From positions 1-35,466 of the forward strand of contig CAMZLP010000155.1 in the NCBI GenBank assembly GCA_947311535.1: DNA of 35,466 nucleotides, read 5' to 3'. The number at the start of each line of letters is the position of its first letter. The first letter of the stretch is position 1. This DNA comes from an uncultured Deinococcota bacterium. GTDB lineage: Bacteria; Deinococcota; Deinococci; Deinococcales; Trueperaceae. Positions 16,012 to 26,619 of the stretch are shown here, one piece after another. Below the pieces are notes generated by a model. The model saw only the letters and a program-made list of their open reading frames with translations. It searched no databases and was not told where the DNA came from. A program made the position numbers and the translations under genes.

Positions 16012-18036
16012 ATGAAAACCAGAAAACGAACCCAGTTTATATTACTACTTGTAACTTTAGGTTTACTTGTCAGTATGATTATATCTTTTACTCCATCATT
16101 TGGTGCTCTTTTTGGAAATCAAAATAACACGACCGAAGACCCTTCTGCACTTTTAATAAATGGTCAAGCTATAACCGAAAACCAAGTTGCAATAGCCAGA
16201 CGTAACCCACCTTTTCAAACTAATTTTGAAGGAGAGGTTGGAAAAGACTTGGATACTCTATTAGTTGACAACCTTATTCAAACAGAGCTTATCAGGCAAG
16301 CCTCTGCCAACGAAAAAGTTACTGGTGCTGAGGTAAAGCAAGCAGTAAACGACTGGCGTGATAGCCAAGGTGTCGGTGGTAGAAAAAATGATGGTGAATA
16401 TATTAACCTAATTAACCGTTTTGGTTACACTGATGCTAGTTTTAGAGATGTTTTTAAAGAGCAATTGCGTATGGATAAATATCGTGAAAGCTTAACAGAT
16501 AGCGTCGAAATTAGTAATGACGAAATTGAAAGCTTTTATGAAGTCAATAAAAATAGGTATCTATCAGGCGAGCAAATTATTGCTCGAGAAATTGTGCTAG
16601 ATGACAGTGACAAAGCAAAGCAAGTATTAGAAGAGCTTAAAAATGGCACTGATTTTGCTGAATTAGCAACAAACAATTCTATAGAAAAAGCTGACAGAGC
16701 AGGTGCATTAGGTGCAGCTAAAGATACTACTGAACCTAAAGCTGTTGGTCGTGCAGCATTACCCACAGCAGTTTCTAGTGCTGCTTTTAATCTTCAGGCT
16801 GGTGGTATTACTGATATTATAGAAGCAAACGATAAATTCTATATTGTAAAAGTTGAAAAATACTTAGCAAGCGGCCCACAACCACTTGATGATGTCCGCG
16901 AACAAGTTAAAAACGATGCCTTAGATGCAAAAAGAGCTGGGGTTTTTGAAATAACTATGACTAATTTACGCCAAGAAGCTGATATTGAGATTCCCGAAAC
17001 TAGTACAATTAGTTACGATAATTCTGCAGTTGCTAAAGTAAATGATTCTACAATTACTCGAGCAGAACTTGCTCGAGCCGTTTACAATAACCCTCAAATT
17101 GCCCAAGCTCTTAGACCTGACACTACCCAGATTATTACTAGCTTATTTAAGCCAAGTATTTTAGAAAGCCTAGTTGATAGAGAGTTGGCTTATCAGGGTG
17201 CTCAAAAACTAGATGCTAAATTTATTGGTTCAAAAGATACCATTGCTCTAAGCGCTCTTGGCTACATCAGTAAAGATGCCACCGTTAACGACGATGAGAT
17301 TAAAGAATACTATGATTCTAATATTGCTCGTTACACCATTCCTGCTAAAGCTGTTGTGAATCGCATTAATTTTGATTCTCAGGAAGCTGCTAATAGCTTT
17401 AGGGAAAAAATGATTGCAGGCAAAGACTTAACATCTAGTATGGAGGAATTGGCTGGAACTCAGGTAGACTTAGGTACGGTAAATCCTGGTAACTTACCTT
17501 CAGAATTAGATACAATCCTATTTAGAACTGATGCCTTTAGCAAATTACCAGACTCTGCCGAAGAGATTTCTGACGTATTAGTTTTAACTGAAGATATTCC
17601 TTTAGAAGACGGTGCTAGTGAAAATATTATTACTGATGAAGAAGCAAACTCAAATAATCCAGATGATGCAACAAATGCTGATAATGCCACCACAAATACT
17701 AGCAATACCGAAGATGCTGTAATTGAACCACAAACTAAAAAAGTCTATGTTGTCCTCATTGCTGAGAGAAGCTCTGAAGTGATTAGACCTTTAAATGAGG
17801 TGCAAGAACAAGTAGAAGCGGCTGTTTTAGCTCAAAAGCAGCAAGACTTACAAACAACTTGGCTAGATGAGCTACGTAGTTCAGCTGAAATTGAAACATT
17901 TATAAGCTCAGAGGATTTAATAACAACTCCTGATACTAGCTCAACAGTAACAACTACTGATGAAGGTGTATTTGAAACAACCCCACTACCTGAAGAAACC
18001 GCACCAGCTGACCACAATAATTCTATGGGCAATTAG
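16012..18036 (+). CDS. Membrane-anchored SurA/PpiD-like peptidyl-prolyl isomerase
   Basis: The 674-residue protein has one N-terminal membrane helix (about 9-27) after a basic start, then an exported part. Residues 46-170 form a SurA_N-like chaperone region (LINGQAITENQV). A parvulin domain spans about 186-286 (IIAREIVLDD, FAELATNNS, ADRAGALG, AFNLQAGGITDIIEANDKFYIVKVE). A second similar chaperone-parvulin half follows from about 337 (AKVNDSTITRAELARAV), but with a degenerate isomerase part. Near 545-585 lies an Asn/Asp/Thr-rich linker, and the tail is also low-complexity. The layout matches Deinococcus SurA-like foldases that help proteins fold in the periplasm. An AGGAGG ribosome binding site precedes ATG. 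Confidence 0.9.
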   Translation: MKTRKRTQFILLLVTLGLLVSMIISFTPSFGALFGNQNNTTEDPSALLINGQAITENQVAIARRNPPFQTNFEGEVGKDLDTLLVDNLIQTELIRQASANEKVTGAEVKQAVNDWRDSQGVGGRKNDGEYINLINRFGYTDASFRDVFKEQLRMDKYRESLTDSVEISNDEIESFYEVNKNRYLSGEQIIAREIVLDDSDKAKQVLEELKNGTDFAELATNNSIEKADRAGALGAAKDTTEPKAVGRAALPTAVSSAAFNLQAGGITDIIEANDKFYIVKVEKYLASGPQPLDDVREQVKNDALDAKRAGVFEITMTNLRQEADIEIPETSTISYDNSAVAKVNDSTITRAELARAVYNNPQIAQALRPDTTQIITSLFKPSILESLVDRELAYQGAQKLDAKFIGSKDTIALSALGYISKDATVNDDEIKEYYDSNIARYTIPAKAVVNRINFDSQEAANSFREKMIAGKDLTSSMEELAGTQVDLGTVNPGNLPSELDTILFRTDAFSKLPDSAEEISDVLVLTEDIPLEDGASENIITDEEANSNNPDDATNADNATTNTSNTEDAVIEPQTKKVYVVLIAERSSEVIRPLNEVQEQVEAAVLAQKQQDLQTTWLDELRSSAEIETFISSEDLITTPDTSSTVTTTDEGVFETTPLPEETAPADHNNSMGN

Positions 18037-18052
18037 TAAAAATAGCAAAGCT

Positions 18053-18089
18053 AAAAGTACGAGTTGAAATAACAACTCGTACTTTTTTT
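18053..18089 (+). terminator. Intrinsic terminator after the SurA-like gene
   Basis: A perfect 14-bp stem (18053-18066 with 18073-18086), a 6-base loop and seven T bases: a textbook terminator. It lies 24 bases before purH, so purH must use its own promoter or readthrough. Confidence 0.85.
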
Positions 18090-18113
18090 ATGCTTTCTTG
18101 TTAGACTTTACAA

Positions 18114-19622
18114 ATGAAAAAAGCACTCTTAAGCGTATCAGATAAAAGGGGTTTAGTTGAATTTGCAAGAGGTCTAGAAGAATTGGCTTATGAATTAATT
18201 GCAACTGGTGGGACTTTTAAAGTTTTGGATTTGGCTGGGCTCGAGCCTATCCAAGTTTCAAATATAACTAGCTTCCCAGAAATTTTAGATGGCCGAGTAA
18301 AAAGCCTTCACCCTAGAATCCATGCGGGTATTTTAGCAAAAAGAAATCAAAAGCATTTAGCAGAAATAAAAAAACACAGCATCTCCCCTATTGATATAGT
18401 TGTAAGCAATCTCTACCCATTTAAAGAAGCCATAAAAAACCCAGATATTAGCATTGAAGAGGCTTTAGAAAACATCGATATTGGTGGCCCTACAATGATT
18501 CGGGCTGCTGCCAAAAATTATCAAAATGTCTTGGTCATAACAAGCCCTGATGACTATCAGCAAGTGCTAGAAGCCTTAAAAGCTAAGCAAACTGATAGTT
18601 TAAGAAAAGACTTAGCCCGCAAAGCTTTTGCTCATACAGCAAGCTATGATGCAGCTATTGCCAATTGGTTTAATAGCAAAGAAAGCTTACCAGCAAGCTT
18701 GCATTTATCTCTTAGTAAAAACAAAGAACTCCGTTATGGTGAAAACCCACACCAGCAAGCTGGGCTTTATACAACCGACAACAGTTTTTGGTCTGAGATT
18801 ATCCAGCATAAAGGCTCGAGCCTATCTTATTTAAATATCTATGATGCTCAGGCTGCGTGGCAACTAGTAGCTGAATTTAATAAACCTTGCTGCGCAATTA
18901 TAAAACATGCTAACCCTTGTGGCTTGGCCATTGCGAATAATATTCAAACTGCTTATAAAAAAGCTTTTGCTGGCGACCCCTTATCAGCCTTTGGCGGTGT
19001 GATTGCCTTAAATCAAGAAATTGATAAAGTAAGCGCTGAGGCAATAATGGCTAACCACAAGGCCGATGTATTAATTGCAACTAGCTATACTAAAGAAGCT
19101 TTAAAAATTTTAAAAGCCAAACGCAAGAGCATGCGAGTTTTAGAAGCAAACAAGCCAACAGAATATAAACTAGAAATCAAACAAGTTGGCAATGATTACT
19201 TAGTGCAAAACCCAGATCAAATAAGTGCAGATAGAGCAAACTGGCGTGTTGTAACAAAAGCTAAACCCAGCCAAAAGCAATGGCAAGACCTTGAGATGGC
19301 TTATATTGTTTGCACTTATACAAAATCAAATGCCATTGTTTTAATAAAAGATAATCAGGCTATTGGTGTTGGGGCTGGCCAGCAAAGTAGAGTTGATGCT
19401 GTAGAACTAGCTAGCAAAAAAGCTGGGGCTAAGGCCATTAATTCAAGCCTTGCCAGCGATGCGTTTTTCCCATTTAGAGATGGCCTAGATGCCGCTGCCA
19501 AAGCCGGAGTAAAAGCAGTTATTCAGCCGGGTGGCTCAATCCGAGATGAAGAATTAATTGCTGCTGCCGATGAACATGGCATTGCAATGGTATTTAGTGG
19601 CAAACGGCACTTTAAGCATTAG
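18114..19622 (+). CDS. purH: Bifunctional AICAR transformylase / IMP cyclohydrolase
   Basis: PurH catalyses the last two steps of purine synthesis, from AICAR to IMP. The 502-residue protein has an N-terminal MGS-like cyclohydrolase domain ([41 protein letters not shown]) and a C-terminal transformylase domain ([64 protein letters not shown] end). Length is normal. It stands apart from other pur genes here. It contains two copies of the iterated palindrome at 18240 and 18815, read in different frames (LEP in one, GSSL in the other). Confidence 0.96.
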   Translation: MKKALLSVSDKRGLVEFARGLEELAYELIATGGTFKVLDLAGLEPIQVSNITSFPEILDGRVKSLHPRIHAGILAKRNQKHLAEIKKHSISPIDIVVSNLYPFKEAIKNPDISIEEALENIDIGGPTMIRAAAKNYQNVLVITSPDDYQQVLEALKAKQTDSLRKDLARKAFAHTASYDAAIANWFNSKESLPASLHLSLSKNKELRYGENPHQQAGLYTTDNSFWSEIIQHKGSSLSYLNIYDAQAAWQLVAEFNKPCCAIIKHANPCGLAIANNIQTAYKKAFAGDPLSAFGGVIALNQEIDKVSAEAIMANHKADVLIATSYTKEALKILKAKRKSMRVLEANKPTEYKLEIKQVGNDYLVQNPDQISADRANWRVVTKAKPSQKQWQDLEMAYIVCTYTKSNAIVLIKDNQAIGVGAGQQSRVDAVELASKKAGAKAINSSLASDAFFPFRDGLDAAAKAGVKAVIQPGGSIRDEELIAAADEHGIAMVFSGKRHFKH

Positions 19623-19712
19623 TAATATTTTTATAAGCTATAAAACAAAGACTATCTATAATTCTAATAATTATCCATTTATGAACTCTAAACTCAAGTT
19701 ATATCTTTAGCT

Positions 19713-19745
19713 GCATAAGCAAAAAAAATATTAATTTGCTTATGC
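19713..19745. terminator. Hairpin between convergent purH and DinB-like genes
   Basis: GCATAAGCAAA and its complement form an 11-bp stem with an 11-base AT-rich loop. No clear T-run follows on either side, so it may end either transcript weakly. Confidence 0.4.
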
Positions 19746-19765
19746 CTTTGCCATGCTTCTAACAA

Positions 19766-20245
19766 TCATTCTTTATCCAAATCCAAGATTAAATTATTAA
19801 GTTGAAAACTGTGCCTAATGGGGTGCATTACAGCATGCTCGAGCATAGCCTCGATAGGTAATTCCATGCCCCAATTTGTAGTATATATTTCAGCATATCG
19901 GCTAGTCTCCACATCTACAAGAGGCAAGCGCCAGCACTCTAAAAGATGTTCGATATAATCGGCTGCTTCTAGTTCTATATTAGCAATATCTGGTTCTATT
20001 CTAATTTTCGGGTCATCAAGCTCGAGCCTATCGCAAATCCAAAGCATATAACCCCTAGCAGCTCGTAAATTATGAATTATTAAGGTCTCGAGCGATTTAT
20101 AATCTCTATCATCAGTTTTTGGCAAGGCAACATTTCTAGCCTTGGCAAGCTTCCAGGTATCTAAAAAGATTCGTAAGTGCTGCTCGTGTAATAAAACTAA
20201 AGCCCTTGCCCCAGCATATTTATAATTTCTCAATTGATTATTCAT
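19766..20245 (-). CDS. DinB-like four-helix protein
   Basis: This 159-residue protein has the helix pattern of the DinB/YfiT superfamily: helices around 5-35, 48-72, 90-115 and 130-155. Relatives use three histidines to bind a metal and act as thiol-dependent transferases or have unknown roles. Here the likely ligands are an N-terminal His (H18 or H23), H54 and the late pair in AVMHPIRHSFQL, but the classic spacing is only partly kept. The family is expanded in Deinococcus. It lies 7 bases after the TauE/SafE gene, so the two are likely cotranscribed. I am moderately sure of the family and not of any function. Confidence 0.65.
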   Translation of the reverse strand: MNNQLRNYKYAGARALVLLHEQHLRIFLDTWKLAKARNVALPKTDDRDYKSLETLIIHNLRAARGYMLWICDRLELDDPKIRIEPDIANIELEAADYIEHLLECWRLPLVDVETSRYAEIYTTNWGMELPIEAMLEHAVMHPIRHSFQLNNLILDLDKE

Positions 20246-20252
20246 AGCACTC

Positions 20253-20966
20253 CTAAAAAAGCATTTTTATGCCTATAACTAAAAGTAGCACTAAAACTAC
20301 TTTACGAAAAATCTCTGGCTTAATAAATTTGGAAACATATATCCCAAGGCTATTTCCTAAAAGAACAAATGGCAATGCAAAAAAGATTTTAGGAAGCATA
20401 GAGCTTTGAAAATTCCCAGCAGCTAAATGGCTAAAATTTGCCATGATGGTTGTCATTAAAAAATAGGCTTGCAAATTGGCCTTAAACTCTTTTACTTCCC
20501 ACTTCTGACTATGGGCATAAGCCACAATTGGTGGGCCACTGGTATTAAAAGCACCGCTCATTATGCCCCCAAAAAAGCCTGCTACAAAAGCCCAAGCTTG
20601 ATTTTTTAATTCAGGTAGTTTTAAACCCATAAGGTTATAAACTGCATAAAAAACAATAAATACTCCAAAAATTGGCAAAGTAATTGTCTCAGAAATATGC
20701 CTTAAAATATATAAACCAAAGGGTATTCCAAAGAGTGTAGCAATAGCCAATCTCCAAACTGCTTTAAAATTCATGGAGCTTCTGTAACGAATTAGCATGA
20801 TAGACATTAAAAATAAAAATATTGGTGCCATTAAAGGTACTGCCGTTTGTGCACCAAGCATTTTCATAACTAACGGCATAGCAATTAGAGCAGCCGCAAA
20901 ACCTGCAATACCTTGAACAAAAGTTGCAAAAAAGATAATAAGCCCAAAGCTAATATAAAAAGACAT
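20253..20966 (-). CDS. TauE/SafE (TSUP) family permease
   Basis: This 237-residue protein has about eight membrane helices in two similar halves, each opening with the family's glycine-rich re-entrant motif: FVQGIAGFAAALIAMPL near 17-33 and AGFFGGIMSGAFNTSGPPIVAY near 129-150. The second motif with SGPP is characteristic. TSUP proteins carry sulfite, sulfoacetate, thiosulfate or other organic and inorganic sulfur anions. Its presence about 7 kb from the SQR cluster makes export of an oxidised sulfur product reasonable, but that is inference. It is the first gene of a probable pair with the DinB-like gene. Confidence 0.9.
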   Translation of the reverse strand: MSFYISFGLIIFFATFVQGIAGFAAALIAMPLVMKMLGAQTAVPLMAPIFLFLMSIMLIRYRSSMNFKAVWRLAIATLFGIPFGLYILRHISETITLPIFGVFIVFYAVYNLMGLKLPELKNQAWAFVAGFFGGIMSGAFNTSGPPIVAYAHSQKWEVKEFKANLQAYFLMTTIMANFSHLAAGNFQSSMLPKIFFALPFVLLGNSLGIYVSKFIKPEIFRKVVLVLLLVIGIKMLF

Positions 20967-21115
20967 TAAGCCATTACTATACTACTAAACACAGCATTAA
21001 TCTATATTGAGCAGCTATAAAAAACTTTCCAAGTTATACTCTGTTTTTTCGGCATAAAAGGTGGCACTTGCAATTAAGGATAATTAAAAAATCAAATCTA
21101 AGAGGTTAAATCTTA

Positions 21116-21478
21116 TTAGCTATTAAAAATAGAATCTCTTTTGGACTCTTGTGAATAATATTTTCTATGCTGCAATTTCATTCGGCGTTCCGGGCTTCTT
21201 AAAGGTTGTTTGATAATCTTTTGGGTAATAACCAAAAGCAACAAGTAATCTCCACCGCGGCGACCAGTTTGCACAAATTCTATATCTACATCTTGTAGAT
21301 GCTCGAGCATCTCAAAAGGAACTTTTAAAACAGCAGACCTCTCACCCCAAATACTAAGAAACATTATATCTGTTTCACGCTTACTATCAGCCGAGTACAT
21401 ATTAACTCGATGTTTTTGAACTAGGTGATTAGCCACTTTTACTAATTGCTTTACTAAATCCTCTTTTGAAGCTGTCAT
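21116..21478 (-). CDS. Small protein of unknown function
   Basis: I do not recognise this 120-residue protein. It begins with a helix (EDLVKQLVKVANHLVQKH), then beta strands (DIMFLSIWGERSAVLKVP, VDIEFVQTGRRGGDYLLLLVITQ), and ends in a basic, disordered-looking tail (RSPERRMKLQHRKYYSQESK). There is no signal peptide or membrane helix. The basic tail would suit nucleic-acid or ribosome binding. It lies between the ProRS terminator and the TauE/SafE gene, alone on the minus strand, with no clear ribosome binding site. It is real by codon pattern and its uninterrupted frame, but no role can be given. Confidence 0.65.
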   Translation of the reverse strand: MTASKEDLVKQLVKVANHLVQKHRVNMYSADSKRETDIMFLSIWGERSAVLKVPFEMLEHLQDVDIEFVQTGRRGGDYLLLLVITQKIIKQPLRSPERRMKLQHRKYYSQESKRDSIFNS

Positions 21479-21538
21479 ATAAGATAAATTTTAACATTGG
21501 AAACAAGAAGTGTTTTGGGCAATCGTCACAACATTAAG

Positions 21539-21575
21539 TAAAAAAAGAGCTCAGTTTTGGATAGAAACTAAGCTC
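21539..21575 (-). terminator. Intrinsic terminator after proS
   Basis: On the minus strand an 11-bp stem (one G-U pair, 21547-21557 with 21565-21575) with a 7-base loop is followed by seven T bases. Confidence 0.75.
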
Positions 21576-21591
21576 AATAAATTAAACGATT

Positions 21592-23034
<1,443 letters not shown>

Positions 23035-23181
23035 TTAGCCAGTGTAACAAAGAAACACAAAAATATTATTGATGTAAGTAGCAAGCACAAACACCCCACC
23101 CTAACGGACAGTCCTCTAAGGCTAGATGGAAACTTACACTATCTAACGGTAATTTCTTTTAAAAAGCGTAAACTTATTAGC

Positions 23182-24324
23182 GTGGAATTAATAAACTTAG
23201 TTTTTAGAAATTTAAAATCTCGCCCAGTCAGAAGCTTTTTGACTTGGCTAGGTATATTAGTAGCAACAACTTCAATGATTCTTTTTTTGTCTTTTGGTGA
23301 GGGTTTGCGTAAGGCATTGGATAGTGAAATGCAAAATTTTGGCCCAGAAATTAGAATTGTAGCAGCGGGTACTAGTGCTTTTTCTGCACCACTACCAGAG
23401 CTCAGCCCCGACATGCTACCTCAGCTAGAAGCGCTTAAAGACGAAATTGGCATTGAAACAATTTCACCACTCGTGGTGATGGTAAAAGGTGGTGGCTTTA
23501 GCCCAACAAGTGGTTTTTTATTTTATGGCTTAAACCAAGAAACTAGTCCAAAACTATTTTTACCTGATGCAAAGCCAATTCAAGGACGTTTGCAACCTCA
23601 TCCTGATGGTGCAGTAGTCGGCTTTAAAAAGGCAGAGCAAAGCAACTTAAAAATCGGCAAAACCCTTCGATTAGGCCGAGACCAAGAGGTAGAAATTGTT
23701 GGAATTTTAGAAGAAACGGGCACCTTGTCAGATTCGGCAATTTTTGTTCCTTTAACTGTTTTACAAGATGCAATGGGTACAAAAAATTACGGTACTTTTT
23801 TATTGAATTTAAACAATAATGTTGATATTGAGAAAGCTAGCCAAAAATTAGAAGCTGCTTTTGAAGGCATAGAGGCCCAGAGCATGTCTGAGGCAATGGA
23901 ATTTGCCAAAAAGAGCTTACGAATTGGCGACTTTATCCGTTTTGGGATTAGTGCTGTTGCTTTAATTGTAGGAGCATTACTAATTGCCAATACTATTATG
24001 ATGAGTGTGTTTGAGCGGACTCGAGAATTTGGCCTTATGCGTGCAATCGGTGCAAAACAGCAATTTATCTTTGGCTTAGTATTAACCGAAGCTTTGTTTT
24101 TAGCTCTAACAGGTGGCCTAGCAGGTGTGCTTTTAGGCTATATTGGTACAATCATAATTAATATCATTAGTGTAAATTATGTTGGTATCGCACTCTCTGC
24201 TCTAACTTTTCGATTGGCGTTTTTTGCTCTTTCTGTCGCTCTTGTTTTGGGGCTATTATCTGGTCTTTTACCAGCTCGTAATGCCAGCAAAATGCCAGTG
24301 ATAAAAGCATTGGGGCGTGCATAA
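23182..24324 (+). CDS. ABC transporter permease, MacB/FtsX type
   Basis: This gene is open from 23002, but the upstream part overlaps proS and reads as nonsense. The family's start (VELINLVFRNLKSRPVRSFLTWLGI) fits GTG 23182, giving 380 residues. The layout is one N-terminal helix, a large periplasmic MacB_PCD domain (about 45-240), then three helices with the FtsX motif (MMSVFERTREFGLMRAIGA). It belongs to MacB/LolC-like mechanotransmission exporters, not pumps with a lumen, and may move lipoproteins, lipids or peptides. The next gene, its ATPase, starts inside its stop codon (TAATG). No Shine-Dalgarno sequence was seen before the GTG, so the exact start is uncertain. Confidence 0.88.
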   Translation: MELINLVFRNLKSRPVRSFLTWLGILVATTSMILFLSFGEGLRKALDSEMQNFGPEIRIVAAGTSAFSAPLPELSPDMLPQLEALKDEIGIETISPLVVMVKGGGFSPTSGFLFYGLNQETSPKLFLPDAKPIQGRLQPHPDGAVVGFKKAEQSNLKIGKTLRLGRDQEVEIVGILEETGTLSDSAIFVPLTVLQDAMGTKNYGTFLLNLNNNVDIEKASQKLEAAFEGIEAQSMSEAMEFAKKSLRIGDFIRFGISAVALIVGALLIANTIMMSVFERTREFGLMRAIGAKQQFIFGLVLTEALFLALTGGLAGVLLGYIGTIIINIISVNYVGIALSALTFRLAFFALSVALVLGLLSGLLPARNASKMPVIKALGRA

Positions 24325-24998
24325 TGCTTCAAACAAAGCACCTAAGTAAAGACTTCATACAAGGCGACTCAACAATACATGCCCTGATTGATTTTAGCTT
24401 TGACTTCCCCAAAGGCATTACCGCCATCATGGGGCCTAGTGGCTCGGGTAAAACAACCTTACTAAATCTTTTAGCAGGCTTTGACCAACCCAGCCAAGGG
24501 GAGGTCCATTTGGCTGGCAAAAGGATAGACAACCTAAGTGAAGACGCTCGCTCTGATATTAGGCTGCATCATAGTGGTTTTATTTTTCAAAATTGGAGCC
24601 TACTACCAACCCTAAACGCCATAGAAAATGTTGCTTTTCCTATGCTATTAGCAGGTGCAAGCAAAGAAAAGCGACTAGCCAAAGCCGAGACATTGCTTGA
24701 GAGTTTTGGTTTAAAACATCGAGCCAAACACAAGGCCTCGCAGCTAAGCGGTGGTGAACAGCAGCGCATTGCCATTGCCAGAGCTTTAATCTTAGAACCC
24801 CAAGTACTATTTGCCGACGAACCAACCGGAAACTTAGATAGTGTTTCTGGTGAAATTGTCTTAGAGCTTTTACGGCAACATACCCAAGACGAAAGGCGTT
24901 TGGTGTTGGTTACCCATGATGCCGAAGTAGCCAAAATGTCCGATAGGATTTTGTATTTTAGAGATGGTAAATTTGAAAAAATTGAGGAATTAAAGTAA
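24324..24998 (+). CDS. ABC transporter ATPase, LolD/MacB type
   Basis: The 224-residue ATPase powers the permease upstream and overlaps its stop by one base. Motifs: Walker A GPSGSGKTT at about 37-45, the signature LSGGEQQRIAIARAL at about 141-155, Walker B VLFADEPTGNLDS, and H-loop VTHD. The NLDS after Walker B is typical of LolD/MacB/FtsE exporters. A normal-length, complete subunit. The substrate is unknown; no accessory membrane-fusion protein lies beside it. Confidence 0.94.
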   Translation: MLQTKHLSKDFIQGDSTIHALIDFSFDFPKGITAIMGPSGSGKTTLLNLLAGFDQPSQGEVHLAGKRIDNLSEDARSDIRLHHSGFIFQNWSLLPTLNAIENVAFPMLLAGASKEKRLAKAETLLESFGLKHRAKHKASQLSGGEQQRIAIARALILEPQVLFADEPTGNLDSVSGEIVLELLRQHTQDERRLVLVTHDAEVAKMSDRILYFRDGKFEKIEELK

Positions 24999-25082
24999 TA
25001 GTCAAATCCTAGATAAGAGCTTAAGCCAAAAGCTACTGCAGGCACAAATTAATTTACTTTGGCAGTATTTCTAAAGCTAAAA

Positions 25083-25139
25083 ACTCCTCAGAGCAGATTT
25101 TGAATTGTGAAAATGCCTTAGACAGTGCTTAAGAGGAGT
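25083..25139 (+). promoter_or_regulatory. Hairpin that masks a Shine-Dalgarno sequence
   Basis: ACTCCTC (25083-25089) pairs exactly with GAGGAGT (25133-25139), which is the ribosome binding site of the nine-codon ORF at 25145. The 43-base gap is large, so this is only a candidate. It precedes the membrane gene at 25235. Confidence 0.3.
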
Positions 25140-25144
25140 AAACT

Positions 25145-25174
25145 ATGGTTATGAATTGGCTTTTATGGTTTTAA
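25145..25174 (+). CDS. Nine-codon upstream ORF
   Basis: ATG 25145 has a near-ideal AGGAG ribosome binding site 6 bases upstream and encodes MVMNWLLWF, then TAA. It is in the same frame as the membrane gene downstream, with no other stop between them, so a single stop codon separates it from that gene. It may be a leader peptide, a relic of an older start, or chance. Low confidence. Confidence 0.3.
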   Translation: MVMNWLLWF

Positions 25175-25234
25175 ACCCGCAAAAACCAATCAAAAAATAC
25201 AAACTGGCATTTTAGCCTGATATTGGTAGGCACA

Positions 25235-26458
25235 ATGAAAATAATTTGGATTAAAGTAAGTCTATTTTTCTTATTCATGATAGCTTTTATAGGCTCTTCT
25301 TTGCGAGCCGTATATTTAATCAAACTTCCGCTAAAATATGCTAACTTGGTTCATGCTCATTCACACACAGCATTTCAGGGCTGGATATATACCCTAACCT
25401 TATTACTAATAACTAGCCTTTATTTAAATAAAGCACAGATAAAAAAGGGTCGCTATGCTTTGCAATTTATGCTTACAACTTTGGTGATTGTTGGCATTCT
25501 TGTATCATTTTCGTTGCAAGGTTATGCACTATTTTCTATTGCTTTTTCTACAATTTTTGGCCTAATGAACTATTGGTTTATTTTCAGGTTTTTACGAGAT
25601 AGCAAAGATATGGAGCCAGCAGTAGAACAATCTATATCCTTGCGTTTTATAAAAACTGGCATGTTTTTGGGGTTGCTTTCAACCCTATTGCCTTTTGCTA
25701 TTGGCATGCTGGCAGCAAAAGATCTAAAAACTACCGAAGCTTATCCATCATTTATCTATAGCTTTTTGCACCTTCAATACAACGGCTGGTTTTTATTTAT
25801 TGCTATCGGCTTACTGTTCAAATTGCTAGAAAAAGACCAAATACTATTTGATAAACAAAAAGCTAACATATTTTATTGGCTTTTTAGTATTGCTGTTATC
25901 CCAGCACTAAGCTTGTCATTTTTAGGAATGAGCTTTAGAGGGCTAGTAATAATACCAGCTGCGATTGCTGCAATTTTGCAAATTCTTGGTATTGGATTTT
26001 TCTTTTTGGCGCTTAAACCGGTACTACTGCAATGGCTACAGGCAAAAAACATCTGGTTTCAACTATTCTTATCTGCCTCTTTATCATCCTTTATATTAAA
26101 AGTAAGCTTACAATTCTTGTCAATATTCCCATCACTAAGTTCATATGCATTTCATAACAAAAACATGGTCTTGGCATATTTGCATCTAAGCCTAATTGGT
26201 GTACTAACATTTTTACTATTGGCAATACTCATAGATTTAAAATGGCTAAGTTTAAACTGGCTTAGCAAATCTGGGCTTTCCTTGTTTTTGACAGGCTTCG
26301 TTATAACCGAGCTTATCCTGTCCTTGGGTGGCATGGGGGTATTTTATGATTACAAAATACTGTTTTATGGCAGTGTTGCAATGTTACTTGGGGTGTTTTT
26401 ACTGCTGCTTAGTCCGCAAGCAGCCCCAGAACATCGTTATCAAATTAAATCACTATAA
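25235..26458 (+). CDS. Polytopic membrane protein with HAHSH motif
   Basis: This 407-residue integral membrane protein has about 11-12 helices. Start ATG 25235 is preferred; TTG 25223 would add four residues. Histidines of interest: VHAHSHTAFQGW near 38-49, on the first periplasmic edge, and FLHLQYNGWFLF near 180-191. The HAHSH..GW plus H-x-QxNGW pattern recalls proteins I know in Bacteroidetes that look like distant heme-copper oxidase subunit I or NnrS-like proteins. A metal or heme is therefore possible but not shown. No ribosome binding site of strength is visible, while the tiny ORF upstream has one. It follows the ABC genes after a 236-base gap. Confidence 0.8.
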   Translation: MKIIWIKVSLFFLFMIAFIGSSLRAVYLIKLPLKYANLVHAHSHTAFQGWIYTLTLLLITSLYLNKAQIKKGRYALQFMLTTLVIVGILVSFSLQGYALFSIAFSTIFGLMNYWFIFRFLRDSKDMEPAVEQSISLRFIKTGMFLGLLSTLLPFAIGMLAAKDLKTTEAYPSFIYSFLHLQYNGWFLFIAIGLLFKLLEKDQILFDKQKANIFYWLFSIAVIPALSLSFLGMSFRGLVIIPAAIAAILQILGIGFFFLALKPVLLQWLQAKNIWFQLFLSASLSSFILKVSLQFLSIFPSLSSYAFHNKNMVLAYLHLSLIGVLTFLLLAILIDLKWLSLNWLSKSGLSLFLTGFVITELILSLGGMGVFYDYKILFYGSVAMLLGVFLLLLSPQAAPEHRYQIKSL

Positions 26459-26619
26459 TAAGCTATTAGTACATTATGAAAATGAAGCGTGAAATATTTG
26501 GATAAATATTCCTTAAAATATTTACTAGCCTATAATGCAATACTTAGAAAACATGAGGCAATTAGCATTTACATTTTATCCCTATCAAGATAATATGAAA
26601 ATGAGGTTGAATAGAAATT

